From Collybiopsis luxurians FD-317 M1 (lineage: Eukaryota; Basidiomycota; Agaricomycetes; Agaricales; Omphalotaceae), in NCBI GenBank assembly GCA_000827265.1, contig KN834759.1, positions 1-64,000 on the forward strand: 64,000 nt of DNA, in the 5' to 3' direction. The notes under the pieces are model-generated. The model saw only the letters and a list, made by a program, of their open reading frames with translations. It searched no databases and had not been told where the DNA came from. The position numbers and the translations under genes are program-made. This document shows positions 22,199 to 34,723 of the stretch, piece after piece. Every line of letters begins with the position of its first letter. Within the stretch, counting starts at the first letter, position 1.

Positions 22199-25100
22199 CT
22201 ATCGCGGACCGTCACTCGCTTTCACTCCATCCCCGACCTCAATCACCCCTCCATCCTCATCCCGAAAAGGCGTCAGACATTCGATCGTCTCCTTCTCCAG
22301 TCTTCCTAAACCTTCCTCCTTCCCCAGTTTCGTCACTGGCTTTGCAGACAGAGTCGGCGGCGGTAGCGGAGGTGAAGGAAGCGGCGGTGACCGAGGAGGC
22401 GACACCGATCCCGATCTCGGCGACGGTGATCTAGACAGCGATGTCGAATACCCAGTCGACGAAGACGTCGGTGAGATTCCAGACCTAGCAAAAGCAGGCA
22501 ACGATTCTGGATACATCGAATGGTTCCATCTGGGTGGCGGAGATTCGGTGGCACTTGTGCCATTACCGTTTGTAGGGGGATGCGGCTGCGATTTCTGAGG
22601 AGGTGAGTTATCATTTGAGTTGGGAACATGACGAGCGCGCAGCGCAGCTGGTCGGGGTTGAGTTGGCGATTGTTGAGAGTGAGAATCCTGGAGAGGTTCG
22701 GCGGGTGAAAAGGGTACATAATGACCGCGCAGTGATGTTGGTCGAGGTTGTATGGCTATTGTTACAGTGGGTTGGCTAGAAAGTACATTTTGATTGCTGT
22801 TATTACTGATAGATGGAAATTTGGAAGCAGAAGGCGGAGGAGTGGGCGACGTGATCGTAGAAGTCGAATGTGAATGATTATGTGACGACACCGAAGCAGG
22901 GGTGGGCGTCATCTGTCCCGTTGCAGAGGACAATCCCAAAGGCACGTCGACCATACCTTCAGGAAAATTCTGGGAAATAGTGGGAAGGTTAGCAGGGAAT
23001 ATGTCGTGAGGGACAGGCCCATAGTAGTGATGATGAGTATGATATGGAGACAGTGGTGAGTGCATTCCAGGACTAGGGTATAAGTAGGTCGAATGCGGAG
23101 ACCTTGTTTCGTAGTATACAGTAGCAGGCTCTTCAGGCCCCACAGAAACATCCGGAGACGGTGGAAGGGGAATAGAGACAGCAAGAGGGGAATGTCCTTT
23201 TATTAACGGTCGGGCTGGACCAGACGAAGATCTCTTCATGGATTCCGATTTGGGAGGCTCGGCTAGACCTGGTGAAATATTACTCGCAGGTTTATCAAAT
23301 CGATGGAACCGATGTCGATTGCTCGGAGAAAATCGAGATGGCAAATCATGAGTGATGTCGGCTTGTGCTTGAGCTAAGCGCATCGTAGGGCTTGCTTGAG
23401 TAAGCCAGGAAGGTCGGCGGAAGGAAGGACTAGCTGAGAAGGCTGTTCCTTCAGTATAGGAGCGTATTGAGGTGACATCGTCAGACTCTGCTGCGTCGGA
23501 GCGTCTATCCTCGTCATCGAGGATTTCGCTGCTGCTGGAAGAAGAGTTGTACGCCTCTTCTTTTTCACGGGCTTCGGTAGCGGCTGTCGCTAGCTCTAGA
23601 CTCATCCCAAGTTGGTTTTCGAATAGCGAGTGATCAGATGGAGGTGCTTCTGGCGGCGGCGGACTAGTCCATTGGCCTCGTTTTGGAGCCATATGTTCCG
23701 GCGGCGGTCGTATCGGTACTTGCTGCGGTAATGAAGGTCCTGGTTCATGTAATTTTATCGTTGGAGAGGGTATTGAGGGGGCTCCTTTTGATCGCATTGA
23801 CCGACTGCCCACCGAATAAGGGGTCTGCGGAGGCACTTGCCTTGAAGGAGTGTATGGAGGTGCAGTGACTAAATCTTCATCTTTGCGCTCCTCGCATAAA
23901 TCAGCAAGAGCTAGGATAGCTCGCTCTGGACGACTAGCCAAGACTCGGGAGGCACGCATGAATTCACCCCGAATCTTCAGACCCCAGGTAAGACCGCGGA
24001 CAACATTAAGACTCAAATGGAAGACTGACCGTATACAGACCATCCTTTGTCACACATCTGGCCACATTATAGTCGGTCTCGAAAGGATCCTACAAGGAGT
24101 CTGTCAGTTCAAGCTAAAATCCGCTCTAAAAGAGACCTACCTCTATACATAATCGATTCCTTTCCCGAGCGTCGTTATAATACCGACCAGGCGTCACCTG
24201 CACGACGTCAAAAATGATCAGCAAGGGCGGCTGTACCTCGACTCACGTCGTTCTGCCAACCCTTGGCTTCCTTCTTTAATATTCCAGCACGTATTGATGC
24301 TACGCCGGAGTTGTAGGGGAAATCTCGCGAGAAGTACCGAAAGAAATCAATCAATCTGACAATCAAATAGTAGTGAGTGGGCCATGCGATGTCAAAGTTT
24401 CTATTTTCGGAAACCTACAGCTCTGCTACACTCTCCGTGTTTTCAGAATGCCACCGTTGGCGAAGGAGATCAATGTCATCAAAGAACCATGTGTTGTAGC
24501 CTGCGAGATGTGTTTCCTCCTTTGAGATTGGCCGCAGAGGCGGCATTTGTTGCAGATTGGGCAGTACTGGAGGGTTCTTAACGTGTACTAGGAAATATAT
24601 CACTAGCAGGACATATCCGTAGGAAGATAATGTCCCTTTGTATGGCGAGTTGATTTTTCTAAAGCGGGCGTCTAAATGGATGGAATAAACGAACAAACGA
24701 TGATGCCAGTCACCTCCGTTTACTCCATACTTTTACTGTGATCGCGATAAGGGCCTGAATCTAACCATCCAAGGAAGGTACTCACAAAATAATACCATCG
24801 TCCTAACTCTGGTAGGATCAATCATGGCATAGCACATAAGGAGACGAGTGTTCTCCAAGGCCAGTCTGTTCTCGAAGCCAATATCGCACGCAATTCCTAG
24901 TGGAAGTCCTGGTGACGGGTCCAAGGACAATTTAACAATTGGTATTCGCGCATGAGGGAGAGGCTTGACGTGGAATTTTGTTTCTAGATGATAAAAATGA
25001 GAACCACTCGGAAGACGAACAAGGTTTTAGTGCCTTCGCACCTCGTTCGAGTAAATCTCCTAACATCGTCACCAAGTCCGTGGCAGCCAGGCGCTCTTCA

Positions 25101-25473
25101 GAGTCGATAAGGCAACATAAATCCATATCTGGCCCGCAGATTCAGAAGATAGCTTCCAAATCATTGCCAGCTACCCACCTGAATTTCGCAAGCTGAATCC
25201 GTTGGCGGTGCTCCCGAAGGATAACAATCGACTGTCAGGCTCAATCGTGCGGATTAGCCTCTCTAAAAGTTTCCTGACATCTTCCTTGACCGCGAGCTCC
25301 TCTTGTGTTGGTAATAGTTGGATAACAAAGTCGAAAAGACACTGAGATAATTCAGCGACGAAGCGCTGTTTACTTGGCCTGAGCCTCTGTGGAGGAGATC
25401 CCGAGGTAGCGACGTTGACGTCGCGATAGTGTTGTTGATTCACGGTCGGACTCATTGGAGAGTAAGCTGCCAT
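22199..25473 (-). CDS. Cid1-like non-canonical poly(A)/U polymerase with long disordered tail
   Basis: ATG 25473 (MAAYSPMSPTVNQQ) is the first good start. Exons join FGSTANGFSLRNSG to DMDLCCLIDSEERL across an intron at about 25167-25120, so the GS motif and the SDMD catalytic aspartates are present. Next come LPHARIPIVKL and the central domain (CYAMIDPTRVRTMVLF, LKVWSKRRKINSPYKGTLSSY), then the PAP-associated part (AELLIDFFRYFSRDFPYNSG) and CIEDPFETDYNVAR with RGEFMRASRVLASRP. These are the Cid1/TUTase family blocks in order. The last exon (to 22199) adds about 550 residues rich in Pro and Ser, probably a disordered regulatory tail. The enzyme would add U or A tails to RNA 3' ends; which nucleotide is not evident. 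Confidence 0.85.
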
Positions 25474-26079
25474 CCTTGTTGGCAAATCCGGGGCCAGCTG
25501 GATATTGGGACGAGTGATGGTGAGTAACAACCCGGTTCAAAAGAAGTTTCCAAATGAGTTTGCCATATAGCGGCACGGAGGTTATTTGCCGCTTTGCTCC
25601 GGGAATACATAGGGGATTTCTTGCTACTCTTACAACAATACATGTAATACAGTTCGGCTTAACAAAGGTATTTGGTCCTGAATCAGCGTTCAGAGGAACC
25701 AGGTACGACCATAATTGGCACTACGTAGCTCGCACAAAAGTCTTGATTCATAGCAGCTGGACTGGATTACCTATACGGCGTCGGGACCACGGGGTAACTC
25801 AAAGTAAATAGCAAGGTTTCCTTCTCCCGTAACCTCGGTACCACGAACAGTCGGGTAAGGCCCAGATTTTTGGGATGCCTCGGCCTAATAGAAGGATAGC
25901 TTTTAGCGATCTAACAGACAGACAGATTGGTACCCACCAGTTATTTTCCTGTCACGGCGTACAAATTGGGCCTGAGCAGCAACAATTTTTGCAAAACTGC
26001 TAGAACTGCACGCACATTGATAAATTAGAGCTCCCAGTATATGGAAAATCCTATACCGTCTATATGTCACTTGCCTTTT
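25474..26079. other. Intergenic, Cid1-like promoter
   Basis: Between the Cid1-like start and the YAE1 stop, both on the minus strand. It holds the 5' region of the former and the 3' UTR of the latter. I see no coding or RNA feature. Confidence 0.5.
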
Positions 26080-26710
26080 TCAACTCCAGTTGATATTCAC
26101 ACCGATCGTTGCGCATACCGACAAAATGCGAGTTTTCAGCTTTTGCACGTCCTCCATCGTGAGTTTTGGCTCTTCCGTAGGTGCAGGATCAACTCCTGCG
26201 GACATCCTATTCAACATATCCTCCAATCCTTCCATCTTTCGCTTTTCCGCCAACTCTTCATTCTCTTCCATCTCATCATCTTCGCCGAGATGTTCCCGGG
26301 CATGAGCTTCTGCCTCGAGATCTCGGGGTGCAACTTCTGAGAAACGAATCTTTGACAGCTGAGAAGAAATGGATTGAGCTTCAGCGAGCAAGGCTTCGTC
26401 TTGCACACGCATTCCCCCATTTAGGGATGCCAGCAGCGCTGAGATCATTCCACGAAGTATTCCTATTTCCCGACCAATTGGTGCGCCGACATTAGCAAAA
26501 CCGCTGTCAAAGCCTTCCTGAAGAGCAGACTCTTTTCCTGCCGTTATGCCTTCGCGATAGCCAGTCTGCCCTTTGATATGAATAAACTGAGCGAGAAACT
26601 AAAAAAATTGTACTTGCCGTTGTGAATTCTTCAGAAATCCTGGACCATTCTGCGTCTCTGTGAGCATCTGGCGCTGCATCTTCGTCCCAGGGAGAATCCA
26701 TGCAATCCAT
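26080..26710 (-). CDS. YAE1: Yae1 family protein (deca-GX3 motif)
   Basis: Two exons, 26710-26618 and 26565-26080, 192 residues. The deca-GX3 pattern is clear: TGYREGITAGKESALQEGF then DSGFANVGAPIGREIGILRG, with glycines every four residues. Yae1 with Lto1 forms an adaptor that delivers the ABC protein Rli1 to the cytosolic iron-sulfur targeting complex. The intron best fits a GC-AG type: donor GCAAGT, acceptor GGGCAG, giving EEFTT-TGYREG, the family spacing. A GT-AG alternative (GTACAA to AAAG) also keeps frame but has weak sites. A Glu/Met-rich charged segment and the C-terminus (VCATIGVNINWS) complete it. The start codon is only 17 bp from that of the divergent amidohydrolase. Confidence 0.85.
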
Positions 26711-26727
26711 GGTCGTCGATAAAATCG
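26711..26727. promoter_or_regulatory. Minimal divergent gap
   Basis: Only 17 bp lie between ATG 26710 (-) and ATG 26728 (+). The promoters must overlap the other gene's 5' coding region, unless the amidohydrolase starts at the later ATG near 26788. Confidence 0.5.
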
Positions 26728-29242
26728 ATGAGCAAGCCGAGCAATGATCACGTTCCTTCAGCCTGGAATTTTAGCGCCCGGACTCTCATGGCCCCGAAGC
26801 TTCAACCACCGCAGACACAAAGCCAGGCCAGAAAATCCCTTCTTGTCGGTGCTATATTTGCACTGACCGGCTTCTTGCTTTCTGACCGGCTTCCCTTGCT
26901 TGAAAGAGAATACTCAGTATGCTCGAAATCTGGCAGCATTTACACCGTGGACGAAGCTAGACCCCAAGTCGAATGTATCTCTATCAAAGGCACGCGTATT
27001 TCAGACATTGGAAGCCTTCAGAAGATACAAGCGAAGAAGGACGGAGTTTTTGGCCTTTTGACGCGTCTTTTTGGTTCTCCAAAAGTTTCTTACATCGACT
27101 CGAACGCGATTGTGGTTCCAGGATTAACTGGTGAATATCATTTCTTTGATGTGCCCGCTGAAATCTAAAACTGCTCATAGACTCTCATGCCCATATCATT
27201 GAGAATGGTTTCAAAATGCAGCTCGAGCTAGAAACTTGTAAATCCATCACAGGTACATTCATACCGCAACTCTCCGAATCTACTGCTTTAACGGACCATT
27301 AGAAATTCTCGATCGAGTAAAAGCCTACATACTTTCTCATCCCGACGTTCACAATGATCCTTCACGCTGGATTGAAGGATTCGGTTGGGATCAGACAAAA
27401 TGGCCAGAAAAACGATTTCCTACCGCAGCCGACCTCGACGCAGATCCCCTTCTCAAAGGCCGCCCCATTGCGTTAAGAAGAGTGGACGGACATGCAATGT
27501 GGGTATCCGGACATGTGTTGGAAAACATGGGAGACCTTCCAACGGACGTGGAAGGTGGTTTAATCATACGCGATTCGAATGGTGTTCCTACTGGTGCGTA
27601 CCTCCGACGTCGCCTTTCCACAACCACCCATTTATTTCTCTTCCCCAGGTATCTTTGTCGACAACGCTATGACCCTGGTACCTGTTCCAGAATGGACCGA
27701 GGAGCAGATGACTCAGTTCTTTGATGCTACCATGAAAGCTGCTCTCTCATACGGCCTTACGTCAGTCCATGACGCCGACTCTTCAACAAAGATGATTGAA
27801 GTCATGAAAAAGTGAGTTCAGCCCTCTTCCTATAGCTTTGGCTCATCCGGCATCTGTAGACAGGCTGACGCCGGAAAGATACCTGTGAGACTCTTATCCC
27901 ACTCCCTGGCTATCCCGAGCTAATCCCTGGGTAGATACGGTTATATGCAATGGGAAATGTCCTCTCAGACGAATACTGGGGTTCCAAGATTCCTCGATTG
28001 ATCAATTATGGCAAACACGGCCGATTAACAGTCCGGAGCATCAAATTATATACAGATGGTACGGCTCTCCTTTTTCGGGACTAAACATCGCAAACCTGAT
28101 TCGATTCGAATTTGCAGGTGCCCTGGGCAGCTGGGGTGCTGCACTCCTAGAGCCGTATTCCGACAAGCCGGAAACAAGCGGACTTATGCGAAGCACTCCT
28201 GAGGCGCTTTCTAATTTGGTTAAACAGTTTTGGAAAGATGGATGGCAAGTCGTACGTCAGCTAATCGAATACCTAAACCCCCCATTCTGAGGACCAAAAT
28301 TCAGAATATACATTGCATCGGAGACCGAGCAAATCATATCGTGCTCGACATTTTCCAAGGCCTCATCGAAGGCAAAAACACTGATGGCGGTGTAAAGGCT
28401 AATGTAACAGAATGGAGGCCGCGGATTGAGCATGCACAGATTATGACGATGGATGATCTTCGACGGACTGGGAAACTAGGTGGTGGGTTGCGTTGCTTCG
28501 GTTTTTAAAAAAGCTTTGAATTCAATGATACTTCTTTAGTCATTGCGAGTGTTCAGCCCACTCATGCGTATGTATAGAATTTGTAATTTTTCTTTGGAGC
28601 CTTGACTGATCTTCCTCACCAGAACTAGCGATATGTGGTATGCCGAAGCTAGATTAGTGCGTTTGAAACTCAAACTCCCACTGAAGTTAGCTTGATATGC
28701 GATTCTTCTTAGGGTCCAAACCGGATTAAAGGCGCATATGCATACCAGACGCTATTAAGGTGGGTGTACCTCCATTGAAGTTCTCTCGTATTCGAAATCT
28801 CAGCCTAACATTCCACCTCAACAGAGAGTCACCTATCCATATTTTACCTCTGGGCTCCGACTTTCCCGTAGAGGGTGTCAACCCACTTTTAGGCTTCTAT
28901 GCAGCCGTCTCTCGTCTCTCCGTCGACGGCATGTCTCCACATGGCGAACAGGGATGGTATGTATACTGATTCTTTCCTCCTTTCCCTCCCACTCACATTT
29001 CTGACCGCACACGCAGGTACGCATCGGAAGCCCTCACTCGCCCACAAGCGCTCAAAGGAATGACGCTTGACGCTGCTTACGCTTCCTTCTCGGAACACGA
29101 GCGTGGTTCGTTGACAACAGGGAAAAAGGCAGATTTTGTGGTGCTCGATAGAGATATTATGCAGATCCCGTATAGGGAGATTTTGGAGACGAAGGTGCTG
29201 GCGACCGTTATTGATGGAAAAGTTGCGTATGGAAAGCTGTAG
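26728..29242 (+). CDS. Membrane-anchored amidohydrolase, family 3 (YtcJ/LAF3-like)
   Basis: First exons: 26728-27130, 27181-27252 and 27303 onward, then at least eight more to the stop at 29242. An N-terminal hydrophobic segment (SLLVGAIFALTGFLLSDRLPLL) suggests a signal anchor. The metal-binding HxH reads DSHAH at the start of exon 2, spliced from GLTG. Family motifs follow: WIEGFGWDQTKWPEKRFPT, RVDGHAMWVS, GLTSVHDAD, CIGDRANHIVLDIF, RIEHAQIM, and LPLGSDFPVEGVNPL. The end reads KKADFVVLDRDIMQIPYREI then TVIDGKVAYGKL. These fix the family as zinc-dependent amidohydrolase 3, which hydrolyses C-N bonds in varied substrates; the substrate here is unknown. An ATG near 26788 (MAPKLQPP) is an alternative start that keeps the membrane segment. 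Confidence 0.85.
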
Positions 29243-29532
29243 GCAGTTCGGTCGTTACTGAAAGGTCTTGCTTGACTGTGTATTTGTTTAAAATTTCGGG
29301 AGTTTGGAGGAGCTTGACTCGCACACCATGGGCGCTTACAGGGCGCTTCAAAAACCTGCCTTGACAGTCCACGGCTTCCTGCATACTCGTACATTGATAC
29401 AATCTACCCATTGAAAAAAATACACACATGGTAAACTAGTCCTTTGGGAAGGGGATCTATAATTCCGCCTCTCCCAGCCCTGCTTGGAATGAAGCCATGA
29501 TCTCACCATAACGAGATCATGTCTTTTTTTGT
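29243..29532. other. Convergent intergenic region
   Basis: 3' flanks of the amidohydrolase (+) and the DUF6533 gene (-). Contains an inverted repeat around 29490-29525 (tgatctcac then gagatcatg) that could be a transcription-end hairpin, but this is weak. Confidence 0.4.
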
Positions 29533-31421
29533 TTACCGATCCTCATAATAGATATCACCACGAGTAAAAAGCCCACTAGAATTGTGAAATTGACTCGTAA
29601 ACTGAACCCCAGTACCACCACGTTCATATACGGAAGATCCTGGCGCTGTAATGTCTCCGAAACCCCTTGATTTGGCTAGATGCTATCTCGAACAACTATT
29701 AGAATTCTGATTCGCCCTATTCCTAAAATTGACTGACCACAACAATCCGAGTAGACAAAACGCTATGTATAACCGCTTGCAGTCTGAATCAATGCTGATC
29801 GTCAGTTAGAGTCACAATGAGTACAGTCAGGGAAGCAAGAAAACGACATACTCGGCGCTGGCAGTTCGGATTTGAGGGATCTGGGGCATCATGCAACATT
29901 GGAAGTAAGTTTTTGGAGGATTGAAAACAGAAACGACGTACCCCCTGCTGTAACACTATTCCAATGTTCATGAATCCTAAAACTAGATGGACGATGAAGC
30001 GCGTTTTCATTAGTCACCGCTAGTGGAGAGCGAGACAGTCCAGCAAGCTTACCCAGCATGAACGAAAAGTATAATACACCTATGAGCAATTGAACTGCTG
30101 AGCTCTGTAGTGATATTTACAGAACTCAGAGACTAACCATCTCTCCACAGATTATTGATCAAAGGCGTTCGTAAATTTTTGGGGATAGTTCTGCGCCATT
30201 TTAGAATACGTATCAAGGAGAGTGTTAATGTCACTAGGCATAGGAAAATGTGCAGAGAGGGCAACTAGGAGTCAGGCAACAGTAAGCGAGAAGAGAGGTC
30301 GGCACCTACCAGATTCATACAAAATCGTCAAAACATAGGGCACAACAAATCCTTGTTCAAAATTCTCCACACTTATACTACACACATCGATAAATTTGTC
30401 CGAGACAAGAGCCACGACTGGGGTTCGAACGATCAGGGCGAGCATGTCGACAAACGAGAACACATACCACGGGAAGTGATTACGTTCTCGCTAACTATGT
30501 ATGCAGCGGGGATAACTGCAGCCTGCAAGCAGAGAGGAGTTCATCTAACTGCAAAGATCTGAGCGTGCAACTCCGTACTTACCAAAGAGAAAGCAACCAG
30601 TGTTAACAGAATTTTACGGCTATTCCCCCATATTGCCCAAGTTCTTACGGCTATGATGACTGCAGACCGAATTGGAATTAGAATCACCTGCCTTCCTCGG
30701 GTGAGACCGTAACGCACACTCAGATGCAATAATTGACACCAGACGCAGAACTATAACAGATCAACACAGGAAGACACGCCGAAAACGACAGATTAGTTGC
30801 AGAGGATGCAAACGACGAAAGTTTGGAACTTGCCATTCGCAGAATTACTCGTTCCAGATCTGTTGTCGCTGTTCTGTAATCAACATTCATTAGCAGCGGA
30901 GATCAACATTGGGCGGTAAGTGGCCAACATGTCAATACTGACAGGTAAGAGAACAACAATGGTCGCTGCCATTGCACAGTATCGGGCGAGGAAGAATGCG
31001 ACGGAACCTATTGCTATTCTTCTGGGTCGCCAAATGTATTGTATCTGCTCATTGAAGCACGTTATGAGCGGAACGAGTTAGGGATATCGCAGCGATTATC
31101 GAGCGCTCACTTCGTCGCAGAGCGTAAGGGCATAATCATATAACTGAGGTAAACGTGAAGTCGACTGAGAGCTGGACCAAGGGAATAGGAACTCACAAAA
31201 AGCGCTGAACTAGCATCTAGAACCCCGATGCGTCAACAAGAAGACCGAAAAATGGATCAGCAACGTACAAGCTATTCCCTAGGGAAACAGAAGTAAAATC
31301 AAGCCTTCAATACCAAAGACCCTGCAAAACTAAACTAGAGCCTTACTAGACCGAGCCGTCCGTGAGCGATACATTCAGACAAAGTATGCAATTGAGAATC
31401 GGTTAAGCCTGCACTATTCAT
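29533..31421 (-). CDS. DUF6533-type multi-pass membrane protein, copy 1
   Basis: Starts at ATG 31421 (MNSAGLTDSQLHTLSECIAH), splices at once, and ends near 29533 (SSVYERGGTGVQFTSQFHN). Many small exons. Family landmarks: an early helix ending LYDYALTLCDE, IQYIWRPRRIAIGSVAFFLARYCAM, RTWAIWGNSRKILLTLVAF and VVPYVLTILYESG. These match the basidiomycete family of about seven transmembrane helices with a DUF6533 N-terminus, whose function is unknown. It is about 70-80% similar to the second copy at 34.7-36.6 kb. I did not resolve every exon, so a frameshift cannot be excluded. Confidence 0.65.
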
Positions 31422-32769
31422 AGTTCACACTAGCTGAACTACGGTATGCGAGGTGAGAGTAGCGCCAAGATGGGTTTACAGGCACATTGAGGTTTTGAGG
31501 GAAGAAGACGGGAGAAGAAAGGAAATTTATCTTGAGGCAGCTCCATGTGCTGGCGGGAGCTCTGCAACATTCTAGCATTGAACAAGCCGATGTCCGTCGA
31601 CAAGTTTATTATCGATGTATGCAATGATGATCACGTCAAGCACCGCAATGAACATCAACAAAGTTTAAATCGTGTCCTGAGTGGTGTAGCTTGAAAACCA
31701 CCAAATGCTAGACCAGCGCCCAGAGTCACTGTTACTATAGCCGAAAACCCATATCATTTGAACTGCGAGTTCGACGCTCATAGCGGGCTTCTGCTCTGAG
31801 TTTTTCGGTGTTTCTACCTAGGCAAGAAACCATGCGAAACCGTGTGGAGTAATACATCTCCTTCTTCCTTTAGAAGTAGGTGGCATCCCAGGTTCGCAGA
31901 GGAACTCAATATTGCATAGATAAAATCAGTCTCGGATCATAGTCCATTCGGACACCGTGGAACAAGGTCTGCAAAATGTACCTGCAGGGATACTAGCGTC
32001 ACGACGCGTCTAGTTCACGCGTTTGCTTATTTTCAAAGGGAAAGCTCGGCTTTTCCCGTAGAAGTTGTTCGGAGCTTTGATCGAGATCCGCATTGATTGC
32101 TAGACTTCTGAGAATAGCCCAGCCACTACTATATTGGAGTGCAAACGAAAATGTCGGTATGGAAAAACCTTTGTGATTCTCATCCAATGGCCTCCAAATT
32201 TTGTCAGAATATTCTCAAGACACTGGAAATTTATTATCAGTTTTTCAGATTTTCAAGGAATAGCGAGAGAGTTGCCAGAGGGTACTAGTGAGACCTTTCG
32301 AAATGGCGGAGAACTCGAAGTGCAAGCGTGACATCCGTGACCCCCTGCTAAATTTTGGCGAGAGTCTGCCAGCGGGTCGGAGTGGACAACCTTCGACCTG
32401 TTCAACTTGCAGCCTTTCGTTTTGGTTGCGACCTTCGAAATCCCCTTCCTAAAACGTATACCAGCTTCCTCTTAGAATTAATACAATGCCCAAATTACTT
32501 TCTATCTACTTTCTTATTTTTTCTCGAGCAGTTTTTCTTTCGAAGTCAACTCACGCCGTAAAAAAATGGCTGCTTTCAGCTTCGTCAAAAATCCTGAATT
32601 GTTTCTATATTGCTCATTAAAATTCTGAGTTTACAGATCTTTGCACACACTATTTAAGATGATACAGTAGATTTTTTGAAGCGAATAGCTCAGAAATGGG
32701 AGCACAGGAAATAATTTAGGTGCGATCTTGCACTTCCGGGTCAAGAGTAAAAAGGAACACGCAAAAAGT

Positions 32770-33045
32770 AAACTCGTACAGTGTTACACGCTCTCTAGCT
32801 ATCCTTTTTTTGTTGACAGATGTCTCCTTCGTCTAAACTTCTTGATTGATATTTTCCCCAACAACAGCGTCGCCGAAGTCCGCTGCGGTCATTTCGAGGG
32901 TTCGATCTTTCGTCCTACCATATATACCGTGTGTTTAATGCATTGAAGAGTATTGACAGTGAGAATTAATTACTCAGTAAAAATACAAAGACCATGATCC
33001 CAGATACAAAAGCCATTGCAACGAAGACATCTGTGGGATTCTGAT
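32770..33045 (-). pseudogene. Truncated 3' end of a sugar-transporter paralogue
   Basis: Minus strand reads PTDVFVAMAFVSGIMVFVF, then a one-base deletion compared with the intact gene, then after an intron position RTKDRTLEMTAADFGDAVV. The intact gene has PTDVFVATTFVSGIMVFTF, PETKGRTLEMIAADFGDAVV. Similarity ends abruptly near 33045, before any further transporter exon. Confidence 0.75.
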
Positions 33046-33500
33046 TGTAACTACTGTATAATTATACAGTACACATACATCACTAAATCGTTGAAGCTTT
33101 GCGAAAGCATTAGCATTGAGTAGAGTGCATTATCAACTCGTACCATCTCTATAATGTATATAAAAAGATTGCGACAACTTAGCATGCATTAATTGACATT
33201 ACAACAAACGAGATTTCGTACCATCATTGTACCTAATTTTCAGCTGATATGTATCTGCTACCCGCTTCGCATATTCAACCTTCAGCCATTCCGTTTAGAA
33301 CCAAACACCACTATACTGACCGCTGTGAATACCATCGAAGCATGCGAAGCCAATCAAATGAGAGCTAGTTCACTTTTCAAATTTCACCCTCGATTCATGC
33401 TCATGCAAGAACAGTAAAATAAATGCTATTCAATATAACTATAGAATACAGCATCAACGGTAGGTAAGGCAGTAGTAAGTACGAGGAGGCGTGGACAAGA
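33046..33500. other. Gene-free stretch before the assembly gap
   Basis: AT-rich. One palindromic patch (ctgtataattatacag at 33053). No ORF with family features. Confidence 0.45.
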
Positions 33501-34375
33501 NNNNNNNNNNNNNNNNNNNNNNNNNNNNNNNNNNNNNNNNNNNNNNNNNNNNNNNNNNNNNNNNNNNNNNNNNNNNNNNNNNNNNNNNNNNNNNNNNNNN
33601 NNNNNNNNNNNNNNNNNNNNNNNNNNNNNNNNNNNNNNNNNNNNNNNNNNNNNNNNNNNNNNNNNNNNNNNNNNNNNNNNNNNNNNNNNNNNNNNNNNNN
33701 NNNNNNNNNNNNNNNNNNNNNNNNNNNNNNNNNNNNNNNNNNNNNNNNNNNNNNNNNNNNNNNNNNNNNNNNNNNNNNNNNNNNNNNNNNNNNNNNNNNN
33801 NNNNNNNNNNNNNNNNNNNNNNNNNNNNNNNNNNNNNNNNNNNNNNNNNNNNNNNNNNNNNNNNNNNNNNNNNNNNNNNNNNNNNNNNNNNNNNNNNNNN
33901 NNNNNNNNNNNNNNNNNNNNNNNNNNNNNNNNNNNNNNNNNNNNNNNNNNNNNNNNNNNNNNNNNNNNNNNNNNNNNNNNNNNNNNNNNNNNNNNNNNNN
34001 NNNNNNNNNNNNNNNNNNNNNNNNNNNNNNNNNNNNNNNNNNNNNNNNNNNNNNNNNNNNNNNNNNNNNNNNNNNNNNNNNNNNNNNNNNNNNNNNNNNN
34101 NNNNNNNNNNNNNNNNNNNNNNNNNNNNNNNNNNNNNNNNNNNNNNNNNNNNNNNNNNNNNNNNNNNNNNNNNNNNNNNNNNNNNNNNNNNNNNNNNNNN
34201 NNNNNNNNNNNNNNNNNNNNNNNNNNNNNNNNNNNNNNNNNNNNNNNNNNNNNNNNNNNNNNNNNNNNNNNNNNNNNNNNNNNNNNNNNNNNNNNNNNNN
34301 NNNNNNNNNNNNNNNNNNNNNNNNNNNNNNNNNNNNNNNNNNNNNNNNNNNNNNNNNNNNNNNNNNNNNNNNNNN
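33501..34375. other. Assembly gap (875 N)
   Basis: Run of N between the two duplication units. The ORFs drawn across it have no meaning. It lies where the rest of the truncated transporter copy would be expected. Confidence 0.95.
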
Positions 34376-34723
34376 GATGACCAGTTCGTCAATGTTTCCA
34401 TAAATACCAGCTATGTCATCGCGGTTGTATTATTTCATGCTACGAGTTGTAGTTCATCGAGAATTAATTTATACATTTAAAATTCACACCATTCAAGTTA
34501 CGACTTGAGAAACAATTATCAAGAGTTGAATTAATGTTTGTACATTGGCAATTCCTTCCCGACTGAAAGCATCATACTAAACACTCAGAATGTGGTACCA
34601 TACTGGCTTCGGGAATATCATTTGATGTCGCGACGGCAAGCCAAATGGAATGGATTAAATTGCGTTATCTTATCACTAAATAATGAATGTACATTCAAAC
34701 TCCCACCAGGGTAAATCATTGTC
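34376..34723. other. Gene-free stretch after the gap
   Basis: AT-rich 3' flank of DUF6533 copy 2. Nothing else seen. Confidence 0.45.

Larger units (their letters stand above)
29533..33045. repeat. Tandem duplication unit, copy 1
   Basis: Corresponds to 34724-37600 in the same order and orientation: DUF6533 gene, its upstream region, then the 3' end of a sugar transporter. Examples: agccacgactggggttcgaa at 30411 and 35590; ccccaacaacagcgtcgccg at 32857 and 37403; accatgatcccrgatacaaaa near 32991 and 37538. 32150-32760 has no counterpart in copy 2, so copy 1 carries an insertion or copy 2 a deletion. Confidence 0.75.

Noticed and set aside
30411..30445. B-box-like ggggttcgaac (also at 35595)
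   Set aside because: It lies in both copies of the DUF6533 coding region on the other strand (RTPVVALVS) and has no tRNA cloverleaf around it.
33454..34480. Long ORFs crossing the first N run on both strands
   Set aside because: They are open only because N codons are translated as X; no real residues support them.
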